From Gemmatimonadaceae bacterium (GTDB lineage: Bacteria; Gemmatimonadota; Gemmatimonadetes; Gemmatimonadales; Gemmatimonadaceae): a DNA stretch of 64,000 bases. Where the stretch lies: NCBI GenBank assembly GCA_019186945.1, contig JABAQJ010000011.1, positions 103,197 to 167,196 of the forward strand, written 5' to 3'. The notes beneath the pieces are model-generated. The model was given only the letters and a program-made list of their open reading frames with translations. It was not told the origin of the DNA and searched no databases. A program made the position numbers and the translations under genes. The stretch's first letter is position 1; each line of letters begins with the position of its first letter. This document shows, piece after piece, positions 9,410 through 19,107 of this stretch.

Positions 9410-12400
9410 ATGCGCCGAGCAGTTGCCGTCCTTGCCTCTGTCGCGCTCATGTCCACGAGCGTCGCCGCACAGTCCGCCGACCCTTCCGCCGCGCTGCGTT
9501 GGCGCTCGATCGGCCCCACACGGGCAGGACGCGCCCGGGCACTCTCCGGTGTAGCAAGCCAGCCTAACGTCTTCTACATAGGGTTCGACAACGGCGGCGT
9601 GTGGCGCTCGACCGATTACGGCAGCAACTGGGTGCCGCTCTTCGACAGCCAGCCGACGGGATCGATCGGCGCGATCGCCGTCGCGGCGTCGGATCCCGAC
9701 GTCATTTATGTCGGCAGCGGCGCGGGAATCATTCGACCCGACCTTGCCGTCGGGAACGGCGTGTACAAGTCCACCGACGCCGGTCGCACCTGGACGCACC
9801 TCGGCCTCGACGACACGCAGATGATCGCTATGATCGACGTCGACCGGCGCAACCCCAACCGCCTCTTCGTCGCGGCGCTCGGCCATCCCTACGGCCCGAA
9901 TGCAGAACGCGGTGTGTATCGGTCGACTGACGGCGGTCGGACCTTCCAGAAGGTGTTGTACAAGGACGAGTACACGAGCGCCAACGACGTACAAATCGAT
10001 CCGAACGATCCAAATACGGTCTATGCGACGCTCTGGCAGCAGCAGCAGAGCTTCATCGAGGGTCAGGGTTTCGGCGGCGCGGGGAACGGTATCTTCAAGT
10101 CGACCGATGGTGGCAACACTTGGCGCCAGCTCACGGAAGGACTTCCGCCAGTGATTCAAGCCAACCTGGCGATCGCACCGAGCAATTCAAAGGTGCTCTA
10201 CGCGACCGTCGCGGGGACGAGACCGGACAACCCGCAGTCGACCACAGGTGTCAACGGCTTCTACGCGTCGGAGGATGGCGGTGAGCACTGGAGACTCGTC
10301 AGCAGCGATCCGCGACCGCTTGCGCGCATCGGCGGCGGCGATCTGCCCACCTTAGGTGTCGATCCGAAGAATGAACGCGTGGTCTACAGTGCGTCTGTCG
10401 TATTCTGGCGATCGGAGAACGCTGGGCAGACCTGGTCTGCCGTGCGGGGTGCGCCAGGAGGCGACGACTATCAGAAAGTGTGGATCAACCCAAACGATCC
10501 GAAGATCATCCTCGTCGTCACCGATCAGGGCGCCGTGATCTCTGCCAACGGCGGGGTAAGCTGGAGCAATTGGTACACGCAGCCGACAGGAGCGATGTAC
10601 CATGTGACGGCGGACAACGCGTTCCCCTATCGAGTATGCAGCGGGCAGCAGGACTCCGGTTCGGCATGCGTCGCGAGCCGGTCGATGCATGGAGAGATCA
10701 CATTCCGCGATTGGAGCCCTGTCAACATCCAGGAGTACGGCATCGCGGCACCCGACCCGAGGGATCCGGACAAGGTCTACGGCAGTCAGCGCCAGGGCGT
10801 ATCGCTTTTCGACCGAAGAACCGGCCAGTCGACACAAGTTGGTCCCAGTGCCGAACAGCGCGGAACGCAGTTCGGGAGAAACGTCCGAACTATGCCCATC
10901 GCGTGGTCACCAGTAGATCCGACCGTGTTGTTCTATGCGAGCAACGTCGTTTGGAAGAGCACCGACCATGCGCACAGCTGGAAACGGATCAGTCCCGATC
11001 TCGCGCGTCAGACATGGGAGGTTCCTGCGAGCGCCGGGAAGTACGCGTTCGGTGTGAAGCCGGCGCCGGCGGGCTCGATCACCGCGCTCGCGCTCTCGCC
11101 GAAGGACATAAACGTGATCTGGGCGGGGACTGACGATGGAAATGTCCAGATGACCGTTGATGGCGGTGTCACGTGGCGGAACGTGACGCCGGCCGGGATC
11201 AAGCCGTGGACGCGGATCTTCAACATCGACGCGGGGCATTTCGATACGCAAACTGCTTATGTGGCGGCCAATACGCTGCGGATCGACGACCTGAATCCGC
11301 ACTTCTACCGGACGCACGATGGGGGCAAGACCTGGACGGAAATCAGCTCCGGTATCGCACCGGGTAATGTTGCCAACGCGATCCGTGAGGATCCGAGGGT
11401 CCGTGGCCTGCTCTACGCAGCGACGGATGCCCAGGTCTGGGTGTCATTCGATGACGGCGATCACTGGCAATCGTTGCGCCTCAACATGCCGGCAATCTCG
11501 GTGCGCGACCTGAAGGTAAAGGATGACACCACCTGTTTGTGCGCGGATCTCATCGCCGGAACGCACGGACGCGGATTCTGGATCCTCGACAACCTGACAC
11601 CGCTGAGGCAGGCCGCTTCCATGCGTGCTGCCGCGGATGCGTATCTCGTTCGGCCGCTGCCCGCCGTACGGGTGCGTTTTGCAACGAACGATCCGACACC
11701 ATGGCCACCGGAGGTGCCGGCCGGCGAGAACCCGCCAATGGGGGCACTGATCGACTACTACCTCGCGAAGGACGCTAGCGGGCCAGTGACGATCGAGATC
11801 GTCGATGCCAGCGAGAAGGTCGTGCGTGCGTACTCGAGCGCGGATCCGGTACGCTCACCCCATCCGGCGCTGGATCCGGCGGCGTACGATCAGTTGTGCC
11901 AGCGGAACCCAACCTTGCGGGACTGCAATGTTCCGCTGTACTGGCCCGCACCGCCCATCGTTGTGTCTTCGCGCGCTGGCGCACATCGACTGAACTGGGA
12001 CATGCGGTACGCGCCTGTGACTGCCGGGGAAGAGTCGGCCGGCGATGACGAGGAGGCAGACGGGTCTGTGCCGCGACGGACGTATCAGCTGGCGAACGCA
12101 CCATGGGCAGCGCCGGGACAGTATTCGGTGCGCCTGACGGTGGATGGCAAGACATACACACAGCCATTGACCGTCCGAATGGATCCGCGCGTACGCACGT
12201 CGCCGACTGCGCTGGCGCAACTCGCCTCATTGTCGCGCGAAATGTACGACGGCGCACTCGCCACGCGCGCCGCGTATCAGTCCGCGCGGGCCCTGTCGGC
12301 GTCACTGGAGTCGGTCACGGTCGCTGACGCTCCAGCCTTCAAGGCGCGACTCGATTCGCTCGCACCGGCTCCACAGCGCACTCCGAGATCTCCGTTCCGA

Positions 12401-12646
12401 AGGCCTGGAGCCACTGCCGGCGTAATGACGCTGGACGGCGCGAGCTCGGCGTTACTCGACGCCGCGATGGCGATGCAGTCTGCCGACGTTGCGCCGACAG
12501 CTGGTCAGGTCACAGCCGTCTCGAAAGCGCGCGAGCAGGGTCGCGCCGTCATGGCGCGGTGGAACGCGATCAAGACGACGGGCCTGACGGCGCTCAACGC
12601 GAGACTGAAAGCAGCCGGACAACCGGAAGTGAGTATCCCGAAGTAA
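9410..12646 (+). CDS. Secreted BNR/Vps10-type beta-propeller protein
   Basis: 1078 aa with a clear signal peptide (RAVAVLASVALMSTSVAAQ) that fixes the start at 9410; an upstream in-frame ATG at 9326 would bury it. The N-terminal two thirds contain repeated BNR/Asp-box units of the S-x-D-x-G-x-x-W type (STDAGRTW, STDGGNTW, SEDGGEHW, SENAGQTW, THDGGKTW, SFDDGDHW), as in sortilin/Vps10 and glycosyl hydrolase-like propellers. The C-terminal third is a separate domain ending in a helical segment. Such giant proteins are abundant in Gemmatimonadota and their substrates are unknown. The 180 bp to the next gene leave co-expression with the metalloprotease possible. Confidence 0.85.
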   Translation: MRRAVAVLASVALMSTSVAAQSADPSAALRWRSIGPTRAGRARALSGVASQPNVFYIGFDNGGVWRSTDYGSNWVPLFDSQPTGSIGAIAVAASDPDVIYVGSGAGIIRPDLAVGNGVYKSTDAGRTWTHLGLDDTQMIAMIDVDRRNPNRLFVAALGHPYGPNAERGVYRSTDGGRTFQKVLYKDEYTSANDVQIDPNDPNTVYATLWQQQQSFIEGQGFGGAGNGIFKSTDGGNTWRQLTEGLPPVIQANLAIAPSNSKVLYATVAGTRPDNPQSTTGVNGFYASEDGGEHWRLVSSDPRPLARIGGGDLPTLGVDPKNERVVYSASVVFWRSENAGQTWSAVRGAPGGDDYQKVWINPNDPKIILVVTDQGAVISANGGVSWSNWYTQPTGAMYHVTADNAFPYRVCSGQQDSGSACVASRSMHGEITFRDWSPVNIQEYGIAAPDPRDPDKVYGSQRQGVSLFDRRTGQSTQVGPSAEQRGTQFGRNVRTMPIAWSPVDPTVLFYASNVVWKSTDHAHSWKRISPDLARQTWEVPASAGKYAFGVKPAPAGSITALALSPKDINVIWAGTDDGNVQMTVDGGVTWRNVTPAGIKPWTRIFNIDAGHFDTQTAYVAANTLRIDDLNPHFYRTHDGGKTWTEISSGIAPGNVANAIREDPRVRGLLYAATDAQVWVSFDDGDHWQSLRLNMPAISVRDLKVKDDTTCLCADLIAGTHGRGFWILDNLTPLRQAASMRAAADAYLVRPLPAVRVRFATNDPTPWPPEVPAGENPPMGALIDYYLAKDASGPVTIEIVDASEKVVRAYSSADPVRSPHPALDPAAYDQLCQRNPTLRDCNVPLYWPAPPIVVSSRAGAHRLNWDMRYAPVTAGEESAGDDEEADGSVPRRTYQLANAPWAAPGQYSVRLTVDGKTYTQPLTVRMDPRVRTSPTALAQLASLSREMYDGALATRAAYQSARALSASLESVTVADAPAFKARLDSLAPAPQRTPRSPFRRPGATAGVMTLDGASSALLDAAMAMQSADVAPTAGQVTAVSKAREQGRAVMARWNAIKTTGLTALNARLKAAGQPEVSIPK

Positions 12647-12827
12647 GGCGCGACGCGGGTTCCGCGAGGCGCGTCTGTCGGGCGACGCCACAGGCATGGC
12701 GGCGGACCGGACTCCGGCCAGTATGGCGTGAGGGGTTCGGCCCATGGTTCCGCACTGAGCGTCCGTCGCCACTCATGCGTTCTGTTGTTGCACATCCCAT
12801 CCAGCGTTCGACGGAGAAACCCTCACG

Positions 12828-15344
12828 ATGCCACATTCCCTTCCAGTCCGATCGCACGCAGCAAGGATGTCGACGACGGCGCTCGCGCTCCTCGCGACGT
12901 TCGTGCTGTCGGCTTCAGCCGTCGCAGCCCAAGCCAAGCCACTCCCGGCGATCGCCGAGCGCACCGCCGGGATGACCGCGATTCCCGGCTTCTTCACTCT
13001 GTACCTGGACGAAGCGGCCGGTCACCTGTACTGGGAGATCGACAAGCTCGACACCGAGTTCCTGTATCAGGTCTCCATGGCATCAGGTTTGGGTAGCAAC
13101 CCGGTCGGCATCGACCGCGGACAGCTAGGTGGCACGTATGTGTTGATGGCGAAGCGTACCGGACCTCGCGTGCTGTTGTTCGAACCGAACTATCGCTTCC
13201 GCGCGCATAGCACCAATCCGGATGAGGTCGAGGCGGTCCGGGATGCGTTCGCTCCATCCGTACACTGGGGCTTCGACATCGCGGCACAAACGGGCAACAG
13301 AATACTGGTCGATGCGACAGCGTTCTTCCTGCGAGACGCACGCGGAGTCATCCAGCAGATCTCGTCCAGCGGCCAGGGGACGTTTCAGCTGGATGCATCG
13401 CGCAGCGTGCTCTATCCGGAACGCATTAAGTCTTTTCCGAACAACACCGAGGTGGAGGCTCTGCTCACATTCACCAGCAACGCACCGGGTTCTCTCGTCG
13501 CCGGCGTTGCCGCCACGGGCGAGGCCGTTTCGCTCCGCGAGCATCATTCGTTCGTGCGGCTCCCGGACGACGGCTACACGCCCCGATTTGCGGACCCGCG
13601 AATCGGGGTACTGGGGCCGGACGTGATGGACTACGCGCAACCGATCGACAGGGACGTCATGCTGCACTACGCGTCACGGTTTCGCCTCGAGAAGAAGAAC
13701 CCGAGTGCCGCGCGTTCGGAGCCGGTCGCGCCAATCGTGTTCTACGTGGATCCCGGGGCCCCCGAGCCCGTACGCAGTGCACTTATCGAGGGCGCCAGCT
13801 GGTGGAACCAGGCGTTCGAAGCCGCCGGCTACATCAATGCGTTCCGCGTCGAAGTCCTCCCGGCCGGCGCCGATCCGGATGACATCCGCTACAACCTCAT
13901 CCACTGGAACCATCGCCGAACGCGCGGCTACTCGTACGGCATGTCGGTGATCGATCCGCGCACTGGCGAGATCATTCGCGGCAATGTGAATCTCGGCAGT
14001 CTGCGTCTGCGGCAGGATTACCTCCACGGCCAGGGCATGGTGGCGCCATTCGAGTCCGGCGGCGACAGCGAGATGGCCGGCGGACCGGAAATCGATTACC
14101 TGGCTGAGCTGGCGGACAACGGCGACGCGTTTCAAATGGCTCTCGCGCGCGTCAGACAGCTAGCCGCGCACGAAGTCGGCCACACGATCGGCTTTCCTCA
14201 CAACTATATCGGAAGCGCCCAGAACCGCTCGTCGGTCATGGACTACCCAGCACCGCTCGTGCAGATCACACCGCAGGGCGGGTTGGATCTATCGAACGCC
14301 TATGCACGCGGCATCGGCGAGTACGACAAGCTCGCGGTCACGTGGTTGTATCAGGATTTCCCTGCGAACGTGAACGAAACGCAGGCGCTCAAGGCAATCG
14401 CGGACTCGAGCGTGCGACGCGGCCTGCGCTACGTGGGTCATCCGGACAACAACTTCATTGGCGCGGGCCATCAGTACGCGTCGGTTTGGGATAACGGAGC
14501 CAACCTCGTCGACCAGCTGATCCAGGAACTCAAGGTGAGGCAGATCGGACTCGACAGGTTCGGCCCTCGCGTGATCCGTCCTGGCGAGCCGATGTCGAAG
14601 CTGGAGTTCGTGTTGCTGCCGCTGTACATGCATCACCGGTTCCAGATGCGATCGGCGGCGCAGACTCTCGGTGGCGCGGACTACACGAACGCAGTTCGCG
14701 GCGATGGCCAGACACCGATCACGATCGTGCCCGGCGCCGAACAGCGACGCGTACTCGACGTGATGCTGTCGACCGTGTCGGTGGACTTCCTTGCCCTTCC
14801 GGAGCGCATCCTTCAGATGATTCCACCACCGGCGGACCGTCACGAAGAGGGTGAAGGGTTCGCGCGATCCACGGGCCTGATCTTCGATCCCCTAGCGGTT
14901 GCGGCTGCCGCATCGGCGTTTACCGTTGGCGAGATCCTGCACCCGGAACGCATGGCACGCCTGGTCTCGTTCGGCAGCATGGGGGACTATCCCACGCTCG
15001 AGGAAGTGGTCGACAAGCTGATCCAGGCGACGTGGAGTGCACCGAACCCACCGGACAAGTACCGGGGACAAGTGCTACATGCCGCGCAACGGGCAGTCGT
15101 CGATCACCTGATGGCACAGGCTGCTCGCTCGGACAACTCAGCCGCGGTCCGTGCCGTGTTGACCGACCGAGTGGTGCGCCTTGCCACCCGCATCGAACAG
15201 CAGGCAGTACGTTCGCCGCACGAAGCGTCGGTTGCGGCTGATGTCCGGCGATGGGAGCAACGCCCGGATCGCACGATACCCGTGCCAGCGTTGAAGCTGC
15301 CGCCGGGCGACCCGATCGGCGCAAACGCGATGAAAATTCCCTGA
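12828..15344 (+). CDS. Secreted zinc-dependent metalloprotease (DUF5117/DUF5118 type)
   Basis: The 838-aa product has an N-terminal signal peptide (STTALALLATFVLSASAVAAQ). The zinc-binding signature HEVGHTIGFPH (H448, H452, H458) is the extended HExxHxxGxxH motif of metzincins. The domain order before it (DUF5118-like, DUF5117-like with SLREHHSFVRLPDDGY) fits the large secreted metalloproteases common in Bacteroidota and Gemmatimonadota. A second start 39 bp downstream would still leave the signal peptide. Likely degrades extracellular protein; substrate unknown. Confidence 0.9.
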   Translation: MPHSLPVRSHAARMSTTALALLATFVLSASAVAAQAKPLPAIAERTAGMTAIPGFFTLYLDEAAGHLYWEIDKLDTEFLYQVSMASGLGSNPVGIDRGQLGGTYVLMAKRTGPRVLLFEPNYRFRAHSTNPDEVEAVRDAFAPSVHWGFDIAAQTGNRILVDATAFFLRDARGVIQQISSSGQGTFQLDASRSVLYPERIKSFPNNTEVEALLTFTSNAPGSLVAGVAATGEAVSLREHHSFVRLPDDGYTPRFADPRIGVLGPDVMDYAQPIDRDVMLHYASRFRLEKKNPSAARSEPVAPIVFYVDPGAPEPVRSALIEGASWWNQAFEAAGYINAFRVEVLPAGADPDDIRYNLIHWNHRRTRGYSYGMSVIDPRTGEIIRGNVNLGSLRLRQDYLHGQGMVAPFESGGDSEMAGGPEIDYLAELADNGDAFQMALARVRQLAAHEVGHTIGFPHNYIGSAQNRSSVMDYPAPLVQITPQGGLDLSNAYARGIGEYDKLAVTWLYQDFPANVNETQALKAIADSSVRRGLRYVGHPDNNFIGAGHQYASVWDNGANLVDQLIQELKVRQIGLDRFGPRVIRPGEPMSKLEFVLLPLYMHHRFQMRSAAQTLGGADYTNAVRGDGQTPITIVPGAEQRRVLDVMLSTVSVDFLALPERILQMIPPPADRHEEGEGFARSTGLIFDPLAVAAAASAFTVGEILHPERMARLVSFGSMGDYPTLEEVVDKLIQATWSAPNPPDKYRGQVLHAAQRAVVDHLMAQAARSDNSAAVRAVLTDRVVRLATRIEQQAVRSPHEASVAADVRRWEQRPDRTIPVPALKLPPGDPIGANAMKIP

Positions 15345-15373
15345 CGAGTCGACGGCATGCCGGCCGGTACACA

Positions 15374-15395
15374 TTGCCGCCCGCCCGGGCGGCAA
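15374..15395. terminator. GC-rich hairpin between convergent genes
   Basis: A perfect 10-bp inverted repeat (TTGCCGCCCG / CGGGCGGCAA) with a 2-base centre lies in the 86-bp gap between the convergent metalloprotease and Gfo/Idh genes. There is no T-run, so intrinsic termination is only a guess. Confidence 0.4.
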
Positions 15396-15430
15396 CGCCG
15401 GCCCGGACCCGCATGAACGGTCAGCCGCAA

Positions 15431-16426
15431 CTACTCGGCAACGTCGGCGTCGCGATACGCCTGCTCGATCAGCGCCAGATCGCGTCGCGCCGCTTCCACA
15501 GTCATGAGGGGTTGCCGTCGCGTCTCCAGCGTCCGAACGAAATCGCGCCACATGCCGCGGAAACCCAGGAAATCCCGGAGCCCTGGCATTCGCATGCGCG
15601 CCCGTCGTCCCCGTTGCCAGAGGACCAACCCGTTCGACTCGAAGTGCGCGCTTCCCTCCGTTCCAAAGATGCCGGAGAAACGGACTCCGCCGAACGGCGC
15701 CGGGATCTCCCAGGAATGCGCCAGCGTTCCCACGGCACCGCCCTCGTAGTCGAACGTCACGAGCATGCTGCGTTCCGGTGAGCCGGACTGGGCATCCGGT
15801 CGTGAAGCTCGAACCCGACGGACTGTCAGGCCGAGCGAGGCCATGAGGTGCACCCAGTGCACACCGCCTTCGAAGAGCGCACCGCCACCGGCGAGCGCAA
15901 CGTCGTCCCGCCACCCCGGAGCAACCTGGCGCTTCAACGCATTCACGTGGATGAACCGCACGACACCGAGATCGCCGGACGCGACTATTTCGCGCAGCGC
16001 CCCGACCAGCGGCTTGTAGTGGTAGTTCTCTGCCACCAGCGCCATGCGGTTGTTGCTGGCGGCTGCCGCTAATACATCGTCCACGTCGGCGCTGGTCAGG
16101 AAGGCCGGCTTCTCCACCACGACGTCCTTGCCGGCGGCCAGCGCTTCGAGCGCAAGCGGGCGGTGGGTCGATGGTGGCGATGCGATGACGGCGCACGTGA
16201 CCCGCGCATCGGCGAGGGCCGCCTCGTACGAGTCGAAGGCACCGTCGCCGCGCAACTCGACGTTGGCAGCGACGGCTCGCGACGGATCGCGACTGGCATG
16301 AAAACGTCGGGCCGCCGAGATCGTCCGGAGCAGTCTGCTATGACGGCGAGTAATCGCACCGCAGCCGAGGAACGCGAAGGCAAGGTTGGCGCCGGTCGCC
16401 TCCCCCTCCAGGTTCTCAGGGGACAT
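15431..16426 (-). CDS. Gfo/Idh/MocA family oxidoreductase
   Basis: 331 aa, a normal length for this NAD(P)-dependent family. The Rossmann nucleotide-binding motif is FLGCGAITRRH (about 19-29), followed by VIASPPSTHRPL and the family signature VVVEKP (about 102-107), whose lysine is the usual catalytic residue. The C-terminal substrate domain includes GGGALFEGGVHWVH. The start overlaps the stop of the GMC oxidoreductase gene by 11 bp, so the two are an operon. Together they suggest stepwise oxidation of a sugar or polyol, but no substrate can be assigned. Confidence 0.9.
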   Translation of the reverse strand: MSPENLEGEATGANLAFAFLGCGAITRRHSRLLRTISAARRFHASRDPSRAVAANVELRGDGAFDSYEAALADARVTCAVIASPPSTHRPLALEALAAGKDVVVEKPAFLTSADVDDVLAAAASNNRMALVAENYHYKPLVGALREIVASGDLGVVRFIHVNALKRQVAPGWRDDVALAGGGALFEGGVHWVHLMASLGLTVRRVRASRPDAQSGSPERSMLVTFDYEGGAVGTLAHSWEIPAPFGGVRFSGIFGTEGSAHFESNGLVLWQRGRRARMRMPGLRDFLGFRGMWRDFVRTLETRRQPLMTVEAARRDLALIEQAYRDADVAE

Positions 16427-18026
16427 GAACCGGAGCGCTCGGTGCGTGGAGCGGCAAGCTGACTCGCGCCCGCGCGAGCGGTTGCCCCACCAGCAGGGAT
16501 CCGATACGCAACGCGTTGGCGGCGATCGTCAGGCTCGGATTGACGCCCGCCGATGTGGGAAGCGAACTCCCATCGGCCACGAACAGGTTGTCCAGTCCGC
16601 GAAAGCGGCCGGTTTCGTCGAGCGGAGAGGTGGCCTCGTCCAGCCCCATGCGAACCGTCCCGACAGCGTGCGAGAAGGACCGCAGATCGTGCACCGCAGT
16701 GGCCCATGCTCCTGCGGCACGAAGAATCCCCTTGGACTTGCTTACAAGGGCGCGCGAGGCTGCTACATCACGGCGCGTGTACCGATGGTGGATCTTCAAC
16801 AGCGGCAACCCGAAGCGATCTCGTTGCCCATGATCGATCGTCACACGATTGCCTGCTCTCGGTTCGTCCTCGGCGATGCTCATCAACGCGAGGATGTACG
16901 GCACGCCGGCAGCGAGGAGCGCGCCGATCGGTCGCGGAAAGATCCGCCTGACGTAGCCAGGTCCGGGCGGTGTGATCTGCTGGATGGCCCCGAGTTTCCC
17001 GAGCCGCGGGTCCACGTCCTGCGCACCGAAGTAGAAGTCGTGGATCGCGACTTGTTTGTGGAAGAGACGGGAGGGATTGGTACGATCGCGGAAGGCGCCC
17101 ATGGTCAGCAGGTTGCAGTGGCGCATCAGGTACCGCCCCACGCTGTCGCTCGCGGGTGAGTATCGATCGAGACCCGACGCGAGGAGCAGATGCGGCGTCG
17201 CCAGCGTGCCGGCGGCGAGGATGACGCGCGACGCGTTGAGGTGAGACACCGCTCCCGTGCTGCGGTCGACGCAGCACACCGCCTGGATCAGACGCCCGCT
17301 GACCGTCAGCTGCACCGCGACCGTGTTCGCACGCACTTCGAGGCCTGCCTCCATCAGCCGTGGGATCACGTTGGTCGCGAGGTCGTTCTTGGCTCCGATC
17401 GCGCACGCAAACCCATCGCAGGTGGCACACCGCGTGCATGCCGCACGTCCCGATGCCTCCCGGTAGTTTATAGCCAGCGGCAACGGGAAGGGATGCAAGC
17501 CCAACGACCGTGCCGCATCGGCGACCCGCTGCGACGGCGGCGTGAGCGGCGTTGGCGCCTGCGGATACGCGCAGTCGCGCGGCGGTGCCGTCGGGTCGTC
17601 GCGATCGTCGCCTGCCACACCCAGCAACCACTCGGCTCGATCGTAGTACGGCGCCAGTTCGGCGTACCCAAACGGCCACGCAGCATGCGAGTCGCCGAGG
17701 ATCTCGGAACCGGGATCGAAATCGCGCTCGCGCATCCGCAGCGCGACACCGCCATAGTAGACTGACGGCCCACCCACGCAGTGAAACGACCCCGTCGTTC
17801 GCGCCCACCGAGCGTCCTTCACCCAATAGGTCGACTCCCGACTGAAATGCCGCGACAGCTCGTGCGCGTTCACCGGATCCCAGTTCTCGAGCCGTCGCTC
17901 GACCCACTCGCCACGCTCGATCATCAGCACCCGCTGACCGGCCATGACCAGCGGGTACGCGGCCATGACGCCACCGAAACCGCTGCCCACGACGATCGCG
18001 TCGTATGGACGCACGTCTGACGTCAC
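16416..18026 (-). CDS. GMC-family FAD-dependent oxidoreductase
   Basis: 536 aa from a GTG start ending at 18026, chosen because the FAD-binding GxGxxG motif (YDAIVVGSGFGGVMA) then begins near residue 8; a longer frame would overlap the upstream gene. Further landmarks are a Cys-rich stretch CTRCATCDGFACAIGAKND and the GMC C-terminal motif FSHAVGTVRMG with the active-site His, then GVNPSLTI with the conserved Asn. No Tat signal is apparent. It belongs to the glucose/choline/cholesterol oxidase superfamily and oxidises an alcohol; the electron acceptor is unknown. It lies between a membrane protein and a Gfo/Idh gene in one operon. Confidence 0.88.
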   Translation of the reverse strand: MTSDVRPYDAIVVGSGFGGVMAAYPLVMAGQRVLMIERGEWVERRLENWDPVNAHELSRHFSRESTYWVKDARWARTTGSFHCVGGPSVYYGGVALRMRERDFDPGSEILGDSHAAWPFGYAELAPYYDRAEWLLGVAGDDRDDPTAPPRDCAYPQAPTPLTPPSQRVADAARSLGLHPFPLPLAINYREASGRAACTRCATCDGFACAIGAKNDLATNVIPRLMEAGLEVRANTVAVQLTVSGRLIQAVCCVDRSTGAVSHLNASRVILAAGTLATPHLLLASGLDRYSPASDSVGRYLMRHCNLLTMGAFRDRTNPSRLFHKQVAIHDFYFGAQDVDPRLGKLGAIQQITPPGPGYVRRIFPRPIGALLAAGVPYILALMSIAEDEPRAGNRVTIDHGQRDRFGLPLLKIHHRYTRRDVAASRALVSKSKGILRAAGAWATAVHDLRSFSHAVGTVRMGLDEATSPLDETGRFRGLDNLFVADGSSLPTSAGVNPSLTIAANALRIGSLLVGQPLARARVSLPLHAPSAPVHVP

Positions 18027-18057
18027 GCTGCCGTTCCCATGATGCCCGCGCCCCGCA

Positions 18058-18918
18058 TCAACCGGCGGTGGACGACGACGTCCTGTCGCCTCGTGCCCCA
18101 AAAACACCACGCGACGGTTGTGCCCACGCGGTCGCGTATGCTGCGGTCACCACGACCCAGATCAGTCCGAACAGATAGGCAAACTTCACCCTGCGCGACA
18201 ACATGCCCGGATCCACGATCGGTTTCCCGGCGAACTTTCCGCGAGGCTTGTTCGGAAAAAAGAACGTCTTGTATGTCTCGACTGCCGCCCGCTCGTAGCC
18301 AAGTGCCGCCATCGCCAGATACAGCCAACGTTCCGTGAACGGCGCCAGCAGCAACGCAAAGGCCATCGTCATCGCCGGGCTCCGGAAGAACTTCAGCGGC
18401 TCGAATCCTTCGACAGGTGCATCCTTCCATGCGCCTCCGACAGCCGTCAGCCACCCGCCAACGCTCCCGACTGCCAGCGCCGCCAGGATCGGATTCACGG
18501 ATAGAGACGCACCCTGCAACCGGTCGATGCCCATGGCAGCCAAGCCAACCACCGCCAGGCAGAGTACCCCGATCGAGGCGCGCAACAGCCGGCTGCGTAC
18601 GGGCTTGTTGAGGAGTCGGAACTGCATCGGGATCGTGTACTTTCCCTGATCCTCGTCACGAAAGAACGTTTTCCAGATCTCGACGATCACGCGCTCGCAG
18701 ACGTAGACCAAACCGAAAAACACCACCAGACCGCCAGCCGTGGTTACATCCAGGTCCACTCGCGGCTGGAGAATGACGGCAACGACTCCACCGACGATCA
18801 CGCTCCTGAAGTACCGCGCCCTGTGAAATCCCTCGTGAATCGCGTCCTTGTACATCCCCCATGTAGCAACGTGAAGCCCTGCTAGCAATCCTACGACGAG
18901 CGCGACGAAACGTGGCAC
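18058..18918 (-). CDS. Polytopic membrane protein of unknown function
   Basis: The 286-aa protein has about six hydrophobic helices (first at residues 4-20, others near 42-62, 65-82, 113-130, 143-163, 180-205 and 245-265). Two internal stretches resemble each other (DAIHEGFHRARYFRSV and DAPVEGFEPLKFFRSP), which suggests an internal duplication. I recognise no catalytic motif. It begins the three-gene set with the GMC and Gfo/Idh oxidoreductases (31 bp to the GMC start), so a link to the same pathway, for example substrate entry, is an inference only. Confidence 0.7.
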   Translation of the reverse strand: MPRFVALVVGLLAGLHVATWGMYKDAIHEGFHRARYFRSVIVGGVVAVILQPRVDLDVTTAGGLVVFFGLVYVCERVIVEIWKTFFRDEDQGKYTIPMQFRLLNKPVRSRLLRASIGVLCLAVVGLAAMGIDRLQGASLSVNPILAALAVGSVGGWLTAVGGAWKDAPVEGFEPLKFFRSPAMTMAFALLLAPFTERWLYLAMAALGYERAAVETYKTFFFPNKPRGKFAGKPIVDPGMLSRRVKFAYLFGLIWVVVTAAYATAWAQPSRGVFGARGDRTSSSTAG

Positions 18919-19107
18919 GAGAAGGGGGACGGGGGGAGCGGGGACGGGCGGTCGGGCGGTCTGAACGACGAGCGATCAGGACTCAGCCGGTGAACGAAAC
19001 GTACGCGCTCGCCTTCCGAGCGCCAGAGTCGCACCGCCTGCCGGCACCGCCGAAGGCGCTGGCAGGCACCTTCAGTCTCGCAGCCGGTGTCCAGCGGCAG
19101 AGGAGTC

